Origin: Ruminococcaceae bacterium UBA1213
GTDB lineage: Bacteria; Bacillota; Clostridia; Oscillospirales; Acutalibacteraceae
Length of the DNA: 14,371 bases
Direction: 5' to 3'
Assembly (NCBI GenBank): GCA_002309275.1
Contig: DBXL01000174.1
Coordinates: 4,790-19,160, forward strand
Part shown: in pieces, positions 5,149 to 12,185 of the stretch
How the letters are laid out: every line of letters begins with the position of its first letter
How positions within the stretch are numbered: position 1 is the first letter of the stretch
Made by a program: the position numbers and the translations under genes
Notes under the pieces: model-generated
What the model was told of the DNA's origin: nothing
Database searches by the model: none
The model's input: only the letters and a program-made list of their open reading frames with translations

Positions 5149-7576
5149 ACATCTTGTCGGAGGAGTTGCTGTTGAAAACACGCTGTATCACTTTGACAAG
5201 CTGTATGATTACATCATACCCGAAAATTGCCGTGACCATGCACAGACAGGCTGTCGTGTAATGGTAAATTTCGGCGGTTCACTCAGGCAGGGCATAATAA
5301 TGGAACTGCATGAAACGGAAGATATTTCCAAATTGAAAACAATAAGTGAACTGCTTGATAAAGAGCCTGTTTTATCAAAGGAGCTTGTAAAGCTTGCATT
5401 TATGATGAAAGACAGATGTTTCTGCACGCTGTTCGGTGCGTGTCGTGCCATGTTGCCGACAGGACTTTCTTTGAGAGTGATGTACAGCTATACAGCGAAT
5501 GAGCTTTCACAGCAGGAAATTGACAGCCTTTCGGAAATTGAAAAACAGGTATATTTCTATTTGAAGTCAAGGAAGATTCCCGTCAGGCATGACAGGCTTT
5601 TGAAAGCAATGGGACTTTCACAAGGCGATATATTCACGGAGATGTATAAAAAAAATATCCTGTCGAGGTCTGAAACTGTCAAGAAGCGTTTGCAGGATAT
5701 TACCGTGAAAATGGTACATCTTGAAAATGACAGTGAAGATATAAATTACACTCCACAGCAGACGGAAGTTATCAATATATTGCGAATGTCAGACGTTTCA
5801 AGAAAAGAGATATTGTATTTTACAGGAGTGTCGGGCGGTGTAGTCGATAATCTTGTAAAGAAAGGCATTTGCAGTTATTATGATGACAAACCGCCCGAAA
5901 TTCCCGAAAGTGAGATTCCCGTAACAGATGACAGGGATATTATCCTGACGGAAAAACAGCAGGCGGTTTATCATTCTTTTATCGAAAAATATGAAAGTCC
6001 AAAGCCGTGTGCGTCACTTTTATACGGCATTACGGGAAGCGGAAAAACATCTGTATTTATGAAACTGATAGACAGGGCTAATGCAGACGGAAAAGGTGTT
6101 ATATGCATGGTGCCCGAAATAGCCCTGACACCACAGCTTTTGGCGAAATTCAAGGCACGTTACGGAAATAAAGTGGCTGTATTTCATAGTGGCTTGTCGC
6201 TTTCGGAAAGGCTTGCGGAATGGCGGAAGGTGAAAGAAAAAAAGGCAAATATCGCCGTCGGCACACGCTCGGCAGTATTTGCACCGCTTGAAAATATCGG
6301 TTTGATAGTCATTGACGAGGAGCAGGAATATACCTATAAATCATCGTCATCACCGAGATTTCACGCAAGGGAGCTTGCAAAAATAAGATGTGTGGAGAAT
6401 AATGCACTTTTGCTGATGTGTTCGGCAACGCCGTCAATAGAGAGTTATTATTTTGCAAGCAAGGGCAGATATTCTCTTGAAACGCTTGACGAGCGTTTCG
6501 GGAATGCAAAACTGCCTGATGTGATAACGGTTGATATGAATAAAGAGGAAAATGCAGGAAATTTTTCAGGATACAGTTCAGTTCTGCTGAATGAGATACA
6601 GTATAATCTGAATAACGGACAGCAGTCCATTATACTTCTGAACAGAAGAGGTTATAATACATTTGTGATGTGCATGAATTGCAGAGAGGTCATCAAATGT
6701 CCGAACTGTTCGATTTCGCTTACATATCACAGTGCAAATAAAAGACTGATGTGTCATTACTGCGGATATTCGATTATACCGCCGAAAGAATGCCCGTCAT
6801 GTAAATCCGATATGCTGAGATATGCGGGTGCAGGCACTCAGAAAGCGGAAAGTGATTTGCAGGAATTATTTCCGAGAGCAAAAATAATCCGTCTTGACAC
6901 GGACAGCACTATGCAGAAATTTGCGTATGAAAAGAAATTGCAGGCATTTCAGAACGGTGAATATGATATAATGCTTGGCACGCAGATGGTTGCAAAGGGA
7001 TTGGATTTTCCGAATGTAACGCTGGTAGGGGTGCTTTCGGCGGATTTGATGTTGCACAGTGATGATTTCAGGAGTTATGAGAGGACATTTTCTCTTTTGA
7101 CGCAGGTGGCAGGGCGTTCAGGCAGGGGCGATTTGCACGGGCGTGCAGTCATACAGACCTATGAACCCGAAAATTCCGTAATAGAGCTTGCATCACAGCA
7201 GAATTACACGGAATTTTATAAAGATGAAATTCTTATGAGAAAAGCCATGCTGTATCCGCCTTTTACGGATATAGGCATAGTGGCATTCATAGGCAGGGAC
7301 ATGGAAAAAACACGGCTTGCTTCACAGAGTTTTGCAGACAGTCTTGCAAAGCTTGCGAAAGCGGAATACAGTGATTTGCCGATGAGAGTTTTGGGACCTT
7401 CGCCTGCACTTGTTTCAAAAATAAATAACAAGTACCGTTACAGGCTTACAATAAGATTTAAAAATACAAGGCAGTTCAGGGAAATGCTGTCAAGACTGCT
7501 GGCAGACTTCGGTAAAAACAGGCAGTTTTCCGACATAACCGCCTATGCGGACATTGACCCCGAAAACTCAAATTGA
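5141..7576 (+). CDS. priA: Primosomal protein N', replication restart helicase
   Basis: PriA recognises stalled or collapsed replication forks and reloads the replicative helicase. The 811-residue product has an N-terminal 3'-DNA-binding domain (AVENTLYHFDKLYDYIIP at about 10-27) and a winged-helix region. The superfamily 2 helicase core has Walker A GITGSGKT (296-303), Walker B/motif II DEEQ (392-395) and PRFHARELA. A cysteine cluster follows from C511 (four CxxC pairs) that would bind two zinc ions, then motifs V-VI (GTQMVAKGLDFP, QVAGRSGRG) and a C-terminal domain. Motif II has Gln where the E. coli and B. subtilis enzymes have His (DEEH); from memory this also occurs in other Clostridia. 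It starts inside the end of rpoZ with no good ribosome binding site, implying translational coupling. coaBC, which separates the two in B. subtilis, is missing. Its stop codon opens heptamer array 4. Confidence 0.97.
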   Translation: MTEHLVGGVAVENTLYHFDKLYDYIIPENCRDHAQTGCRVMVNFGGSLRQGIIMELHETEDISKLKTISELLDKEPVLSKELVKLAFMMKDRCFCTLFGACRAMLPTGLSLRVMYSYTANELSQQEIDSLSEIEKQVYFYLKSRKIPVRHDRLLKAMGLSQGDIFTEMYKKNILSRSETVKKRLQDITVKMVHLENDSEDINYTPQQTEVINILRMSDVSRKEILYFTGVSGGVVDNLVKKGICSYYDDKPPEIPESEIPVTDDRDIILTEKQQAVYHSFIEKYESPKPCASLLYGITGSGKTSVFMKLIDRANADGKGVICMVPEIALTPQLLAKFKARYGNKVAVFHSGLSLSERLAEWRKVKEKKANIAVGTRSAVFAPLENIGLIVIDEEQEYTYKSSSSPRFHARELAKIRCVENNALLLMCSATPSIESYYFASKGRYSLETLDERFGNAKLPDVITVDMNKEENAGNFSGYSSVLLNEIQYNLNNGQQSIILLNRRGYNTFVMCMNCREVIKCPNCSISLTYHSANKRLMCHYCGYSIIPPKECPSCKSDMLRYAGAGTQKAESDLQELFPRAKIIRLDTDSTMQKFAYEKKLQAFQNGEYDIMLGTQMVAKGLDFPNVTLVGVLSADLMLHSDDFRSYERTFSLLTQVAGRSGRGDLHGRAVIQTYEPENSVIELASQQNYTEFYKDEILMRKAMLYPPFTDIGIVAFIGRDMEKTRLASQSFADSLAKLAKAEYSDLPMRVLGPSPALVSKINNKYRYRLTIRFKNTRQFREMLSRLLADFGKNRQFSDITAYADIDPENSN

Positions 7577-7612
7577 GAGTGGAGAGTTAAGAGTTAAGAG
7601 TGGAGAGTGGAG
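7575..7612. repeat. Heptamer array 4 (GAGAGTG type)
   Basis: Five consecutive 7-base units, GAGAGTG, GAGAGTT, AAGAGTT, AAGAGTG and GAGAGTG, run from 7575 to 7609 and end with a partial GAG. The consensus is R-A-G-A-G-T-K, with variation confined to positions 1 and 7. The first two bases of unit 1 are the GA of the priA TGA stop codon. Confidence 0.82.
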
Positions 7613-7629
7613 CTGTTTTGAAAACGGCT
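7611..7629. repeat. Small hairpin between array 4 and def
   Basis: AGCTGTTTT and AAAACGGCT fold into a short stem of about 7 bp (one G-U pair) around a tight loop. No T run follows. It lies 12 bases before the def ribosome binding site (7641-7650) and might affect def translation or mRNA stability; this is inference only. Confidence 0.4.
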
Positions 7630-7655
7630 GATTTAAAGATAAAGGAGAGGGATTT

Positions 7656-8120
7656 ATGGCAATCAGGAATATAGTCAAAGAGGGCGACAGGATTTTAACA
7701 AAGAAGTGCAGACCTGTTGAAAAATTTGATGATAAGCTTGCAGAGCTGATAGAAGATATGTATGAAACGATGGATAACGGCGGTGGAGTGGGACTTGCCG
7801 CACCGCAGGTTGGCATATTAAGGCGTATTTTTGTAATAGACATAGGGGAAGGCAGACTTGAATTTGTGAATCCCGAGATAATCAAGACAAGCGGAGAGCA
7901 GGAAACAAGTGAAGGCTGTCTGTCATGTCCGGGAGAGTTCGGCATAACAAAACGCCCTATGTATGTAACGGCGGTTGCACAGAACAGGCATGGCGACCAG
8001 TTTACCATTAATGCAGAGGGATTTCTTGCAAAAGCAATCTGTCATGAAAATGACCATTTGAATGGTGTTCTTTTCAAGGAGCATGTGATAAGAATGCTGG
8101 AACCCGATGAAATAAAGTGA
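7656..8120 (+). CDS. def: Peptide deformylase
   Basis: Def removes the formyl group from the initiator Met of new proteins, using a metal ion (usually Fe2+). All three family motifs are present in the 154-residue product: GVGLAAPQ (44-51), EGCLS (86-90, metal ligand C88) and HENDH (130-134, ligands H130 and H134, catalytic E131). Motif II continues as CPG, so a second cysteine (C91) lies three residues from the metal ligand where many enzymes have V or F. The start at 7656 is fixed by AAAGGAGAGG (7641-7650). It is followed directly by fmt, the enzyme that adds the formyl group, the conserved def-fmt pairing. Confidence 0.97.
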   Translation: MAIRNIVKEGDRILTKKCRPVEKFDDKLAELIEDMYETMDNGGGVGLAAPQVGILRRIFVIDIGEGRLEFVNPEIIKTSGEQETSEGCLSCPGEFGITKRPMYVTAVAQNRHGDQFTINAEGFLAKAICHENDHLNGVLFKEHVIRMLEPDEIK

Positions 8121-8128
8121 GTGATTGT

Positions 8129-9043
8129 ATGAAGATAGTATTTATGGGAACGCCTGATTTTTCGGTGCCGTGTCTGAAAGCACTGATTAACGACGGTAAC
8201 GAGATAGTCGGAGTATTTACTCAAACGGATAAGCCCAGAGGCAGACGGGGAAATCAGTTATTGCCGTCACCCGTGAAGGTGTGTGCATTGGAAAATGATA
8301 TAAAAGTGTATCAGCCGAAAACTCTGAAAGACGGAGAAGCTTTTGAGATAATAAAAGAGCTTGCCCCCGAAATGATAGTAGTAGTGGCTTATGGAAAGAT
8401 ACTGCCAAAGGAAATTTTGGATTATCCGAAATACGGCTGTGTCAATATTCATGCGTCACTTTTGCCGGAATACAGGGGAGCTGCACCGATACAGCAGGTC
8501 ATTCTTGACGGCAGAACAAAAACAGGTGTAACGGCTATGTTAATGGACGTTGGACTGGATACAGGCGATATGCTGATGAAGTGTGAAACGGACATAGGCG
8601 AGAATGAAACGATAGACGAACTGCATGACAAGCTTTCGGAAATGGGTGCAGAAATGATAGTGAAAGTTGTGCATGACGCTGAAAAGGGCTTATTAAAGCC
8701 CGAAAAGCAAGATGAAAGCCAATCATCATATGTAGGAATGCTTACAAAGGACATGATGAAGATAGATTTCACGAAGTCTGCCAAAGAAGTGCATAATCTT
8801 GTAAGGGCGTTGACGGGAACGGCATTTCTTGGAGAAAAGCGTGTAAAGATATATCAAACGCTTGTCAGGAGTGACAGGGGAGAGGCAGGAAAAATATTAT
8901 CACTTTCACCGCTCACGGTTGCGTGCGGAGAGGGTGCGGTTGAGATAGTGGAAATACAGCCTGAGGGCAAAAAAAGAATGTCAGCGGTTGACTTTGCAAA
9001 CGGATTGAAGAATATGGAGATAAAGGAATTGAAATTTTCGTAA
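8129..9043 (+). CDS. fmt: Methionyl-tRNA formyltransferase
   Basis: Fmt transfers a formyl group from 10-formyl-tetrahydrofolate to Met-tRNA for translation initiation. The 304-residue product has the formyltransferase domain (about 1-185) with MGTPDFSVP, the QTDKPRGRR loop that contacts tRNA, and NIHASLLPEYRGAAPI. The catalytic triad positions are N106, H108 and D144 (in GLDTGD). The C-terminal tRNA-binding OB domain (about 205-304) starts near KIDFTKSAKEVHNLVRAL. The start at 8129 is chosen because MKIVFMGTP is the family start; a GTG at 8117 overlapping the def stop would add four residues and lacks a ribosome binding site. It lies 8 bases after def and 14 before rsmB, clearly within one operon. 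Confidence 0.97.
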   Translation: MKIVFMGTPDFSVPCLKALINDGNEIVGVFTQTDKPRGRRGNQLLPSPVKVCALENDIKVYQPKTLKDGEAFEIIKELAPEMIVVVAYGKILPKEILDYPKYGCVNIHASLLPEYRGAAPIQQVILDGRTKTGVTAMLMDVGLDTGDMLMKCETDIGENETIDELHDKLSEMGAEMIVKVVHDAEKGLLKPEKQDESQSSYVGMLTKDMMKIDFTKSAKEVHNLVRALTGTAFLGEKRVKIYQTLVRSDRGEAGKILSLSPLTVACGEGAVEIVEIQPEGKKRMSAVDFANGLKNMEIKELKFS

Positions 9044-9057
9044 ACGGGAGCGTTAAT

Positions 9058-10383
9058 ATGACAGAATCATCAAGACAAACGGCTTTTTCAGCTCTTATGC
9101 GTGTAGAGAAAGACGGCTCTTACTCAAACATCACGCTTGACACGGTACTTTCAAAAAGCAATTTATCACAGCGTGACAAAAATTTTGTATCGGGTATATT
9201 TTACGGTGTAATAGAGAAACGTTTATTTTTGGATTATAATATATCGGTTTATTCGGACAGACCTCTGAATGAGCTTGACAGGGAGATAGCAGTCATTCTG
9301 AGAATGGGGCTTTACCAGATATTTTTCATGGACAGCGTGCCGAATTGTGCGGCAGTGAATGAAAGTGTAAAGCTGTGCCATGAAAACAGGCTGGCAAATG
9401 CGTCAGGATTTGTCAACGGGGTACTGAGGGCAGCGTCAGAGGGGGAAGCAAAGCTTCCCAATCCCAAAAAAGGCAAAAGTAAATTTTATTCTGTAATGTA
9501 TTCCTGTCCCGAAACCATAGTGGGAATGTGGAGGCACAGCTACGGCGATGAGATGGCAAAGGAGATGCTGATGTCGCTGGAAGGCAGACCGCCCATTAAT
9601 GCAAGGGTGAATATATTGAAAACAAGTGCGGAGAGTCTGAAAAAGTCATTGGAGGAATCAGGCATATCGGCGGAATACAGTGACTGTACGGAAAACTGTT
9701 TAAAGCTTGCCAACACGGGAGCAATAGAAAATCTTGTGCAGTATCGGAAAGGACTGTTTCATATACAGGATACAGCATCACAGTTGTGCTGTAAAATGCT
9801 TGAAGCGCAGGAAAATCAAGTAGTTTTAGACGTGTGTTCTGCACCGGGAGGCAAAAGCTTTACATTGGCGGAAATGATGAATAACAAGGGAAAAATCATT
9901 TCATGTGATTTGTATCAGTCAAGAGTGGGACTGATTGAAAGCGGTGCAAAAAGGCTTGGTATCAATATCATTTCGACTGTCACGGGGGATTCGTCTGAAA
10001 TGGAGTTTCCGATGGCAGACAGGGTATTGTGTGATGTACCGTGTTCGGGCTTGGGAATTATCAGAAGAAAGCCCGAATTGAGATATAAAGAAGATTTGGG
10101 GCTTGATGAACTGCCCGACGTGCAGTATGAGATATTGTGCAACAGTGCAAAATTTGTAAAAGCAGGGGGAATTTTAGTATATTCGACCTGCACGCTCAAT
10201 CCTTGGGAGAATAATGAAAATGCAAGGAAATTTTTGGAAGAACATGAAGATTTTGAAGCATATGCTTTGAAGATACCCGAAAATATCAAAAGGGGTATTG
10301 AGGAAAATGAAAATGAACTGACACTGTTTCCTCACATAAACGATACAGACGGATTTTTCATAAGTGCATTCAGAAAGAAGTGA
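9058..10383 (+). CDS. rsmB: 16S rRNA cytosine-C5 methyltransferase RsmB
   Basis: RsmB methylates C967 (E. coli numbering) of 16S rRNA using S-adenosylmethionine. The 441-residue product has an N-terminal NusB-like RNA-binding domain (about 1-135: RQTAFSALMRVEKDGSYSN ... NASGFVNGVLR). It is followed by a Rossmann methyltransferase domain with motif I DVCSAPGGK (258-266), motif IV DVPCSGLG (C329, used for product release) and motif VI YSTCTLNPWEN (C378, catalytic nucleophile). The protein ends in the usual DGFFISAF strand. The start at 9058 has GGGAG upstream. Length is normal for the family. It is separated from rlmN by only 4 bases. Confidence 0.96.
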   Translation: MTESSRQTAFSALMRVEKDGSYSNITLDTVLSKSNLSQRDKNFVSGIFYGVIEKRLFLDYNISVYSDRPLNELDREIAVILRMGLYQIFFMDSVPNCAAVNESVKLCHENRLANASGFVNGVLRAASEGEAKLPNPKKGKSKFYSVMYSCPETIVGMWRHSYGDEMAKEMLMSLEGRPPINARVNILKTSAESLKKSLEESGISAEYSDCTENCLKLANTGAIENLVQYRKGLFHIQDTASQLCCKMLEAQENQVVLDVCSAPGGKSFTLAEMMNNKGKIISCDLYQSRVGLIESGAKRLGINIISTVTGDSSEMEFPMADRVLCDVPCSGLGIIRRKPELRYKEDLGLDELPDVQYEILCNSAKFVKAGGILVYSTCTLNPWENNENARKFLEEHEDFEAYALKIPENIKRGIEENENELTLFPHINDTDGFFISAFRKK

Positions 10384-10387
10384 AGAG

Positions 10388-11431
10388 ATGTCCAAAGATA
10401 TAAAGTCGATGTATGAAGAGGAACTCAAAAAGGAGTTTACGGAAATGGGCGAGCCTGCATACAGGGCAGGACAGGTATATAAATGGCTGCATGAGGGTGT
10501 AAAATCCTTTGACGAAATGACGAACATTTCCAAAAAACTGCGTGAAAGACTTATGGAAAATTACTATATATCCAATGCAGCTATTGAAAAAAAATTAATT
10601 TCGTCATATGATGATACAAAGAAATATTTGTTTTCATTCCGTGACGGTGAGATGGTGGAATCCGTGCTGATGAAGTATCATCACGGATATACGAGCTGTA
10701 TTTCCACACAGGTCGGCTGTAAAATGGGCTGTACATTCTGTGCAACGGGAAAGAGCGGATTTTCAAGAAATCTGACGGCTTCCGAGATGATAGCACAATT
10801 ACAAGCCGAACAGCAGGATAATAATATAAGAATATCAAATATTGTTTTGATGGGCATGGGTGAACCGCTGGATAACTTTGAAAATGTGATAAGATTTTTA
10901 AAGCTTGTGAGCAGTGAAAACGGAATGAATATAGGAATGAGGCATATATCTCTTTCAACGTGCGGGATAGTGCCGAAGATATATGAATTGGCTGACATGA
11001 AACTGCAGTTGACTCTTTCCGTATCGCTTCATGCGCCGAATGACCAGATAAGAAGTAAAACCATGCCTGTTAACAGGAAATATCATATAGAGGAACTGCT
11101 GAAAGCGTGCAGATATTACGTTCGGCAGACCAACAGGAGAATATCATTTGAATATGCCATGATAGACGGAGTAAATGACAGTGAAGCGTGTGCAGGGGAG
11201 CTTGCACAGAGATTGAAAGGGATATTGAGTCATGTCAATCTGATACCCGTGAATGCCGTGAAAGGTACGGGCTATGAGAAAAGCAAAAAGGAAAGTATCA
11301 GAAGATTTATTGCAGTACTCGAAAAGGCAGGCATAACTGCAACGGTTCGCAGGACTCTCGGAAGCGATATAAACGCATCTTGCGGACAATTACGCCGCTC
11401 GGTATCTGACGGCAGAATAAAGGAGGGATAA
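10388..11431 (+). CDS. rlmN: Dual-specificity 23S rRNA/tRNA adenine-C2 methyltransferase RlmN
   Basis: RlmN is a radical-SAM enzyme that makes m2A2503 in 23S rRNA and m2A37 in some tRNAs. The 347-residue product has an N-terminal helical domain (GEPAYRAGQVYKWLHEG at about 21-37). The 4Fe-4S-binding CxxxCxxC cysteines are C111, C115 and C118. The enzyme's two mechanistic cysteines are at C104 (SCISTQVG) and C332 (SCGQLR), with MGMGEPLDN binding SAM. The start at 10388 is preferred because MSKDIKSMYEEEL fits the family; a GTG at 10364 would overlap rsmB by 20 bases. The ribosome binding site is weak (GTGAAGAG), so coupling to rsmB is likely. Its last codons carry the AGGAGG that serves prpC. 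Confidence 0.96.
   Translation: MSKDIKSMYEEELKKEFTEMGEPAYRAGQVYKWLHEGVKSFDEMTNISKKLRERLMENYYISNAAIEKKLISSYDDTKKYLFSFRDGEMVESVLMKYHHGYTSCISTQVGCKMGCTFCATGKSGFSRNLTASEMIAQLQAEQQDNNIRISNIVLMGMGEPLDNFENVIRFLKLVSSENGMNIGMRHISLSTCGIVPKIYELADMKLQLTLSVSLHAPNDQIRSKTMPVNRKYHIEELLKACRYYVRQTNRRISFEYAMIDGVNDSEACAGELAQRLKGILSHVNLIPVNAVKGTGYEKSKKESIRRFIAVLEKAGITATVRRTLGSDINASCGQLRRSVSDGRIKEG
11419..11426 (+). promoter_or_regulatory. Ribosome binding site supporting the TTG start of prpC
   Basis: A perfect AAAGGAGG ends 8 bases before the TTG at 11435. It lies inside the last rlmN codons. No ATG or GTG start fits this site in the PP2C frame, so the TTG start is well supported. Confidence 0.8.
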
Positions 11432-11434
11432 AGC

Positions 11435-12163
11435 TTGAATGTGTATTCCAAAACGGATATAGGGCTTATGAGGAGTTCCAATCAGGATTACTGCAAAACA
11501 GGTGAATTGTCTGACGGTTGTGTATGGGCAGTTGTATGTGACGGAATGGGCGGTGCGAACGGCGGTTCTACTGCAAGCCGTATTGCAGCGGAAACGATTG
11601 CAGAACAGCTCAAAGAGTTGTATAATATAGAAAAGTACCGTGATGATATGGAGAAGCTTATCAAAACGGCTGTTGCAATAGCAAATCAGCGAGTGTATGA
11701 TATGTCTTTGAAAGTATATTCTCTCAGCGGAATGGGTACAACGGTTGTAGTGGCAGTCGTGAAAGATGAAGCTGTGCATATAGTCCATGCAGGCGACAGC
11801 AGGGCTTATATTTATGAAAACGGCTCTCTGCAGCAGATAACGAAAGATCATTCCATGGTGCAGGAGCTTGTTGACATAGGGCAGATTACTCAGGAAGAAG
11901 CCCGCAATCACCCGAATAAAAATATTATTACAAGGGCATTGGGTACGAGAGAAAATCTGAAAACAGATTATAACGACGTGAAGTTTGATAAAGACAGCGT
12001 ATTGCTGATATGTACAGACGGATTGTCGAATTATCTTACAGATGAGGATATTGCCGTGTTTATCAATGAAAGCAGGGGAGAGGAGCTTGTAGGCAGGCTT
12101 GTCGAGCGTGCAAAAATGATGGGCGGCAGTGATAATATAACAGTAGCCGTGATAGAAAGCTGA
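11435..12163 (+). CDS. prpC: PP2C-family Ser/Thr phosphatase (PrpC/Stp)
   Basis: PrpC dephosphorylates the kinase encoded next to it and that kinase's targets. The 242-residue product has the PP2C metal-site motifs in order: SNQD (D18), VCDGMGG (D36 and G37), SGMGTTVV, HAGDSRAYI, DHSMVQELVD, CTDGLSN (D195) and GGSDNIT (D233). Metal-coordinating aspartates D18, D36, D195 and D233 are all present, so it should be active with Mn2+ or Mg2+. Length is typical for the stand-alone bacterial class. The start is a TTG, supported by an ideal AGGAGG. It lies 3 bases after rlmN and 22 before prkC, the conserved phosphatase-kinase pair of Firmicutes. Confidence 0.96.
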   Translation: MNVYSKTDIGLMRSSNQDYCKTGELSDGCVWAVVCDGMGGANGGSTASRIAAETIAEQLKELYNIEKYRDDMEKLIKTAVAIANQRVYDMSLKVYSLSGMGTTVVVAVVKDEAVHIVHAGDSRAYIYENGSLQQITKDHSMVQELVDIGQITQEEARNHPNKNIITRALGTRENLKTDYNDVKFDKDSVLLICTDGLSNYLTDEDIAVFINESRGEELVGRLVERAKMMGGSDNITVAVIES

Positions 12164-12185
12164 AAAATTGAAAGGGGCTTTATGA

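Noticed and set aside
7611..7629. Terminator after priA
   Set aside because: The hairpin is short and is followed by GATTTAAAG, not a T run, so it should not terminate transcription.
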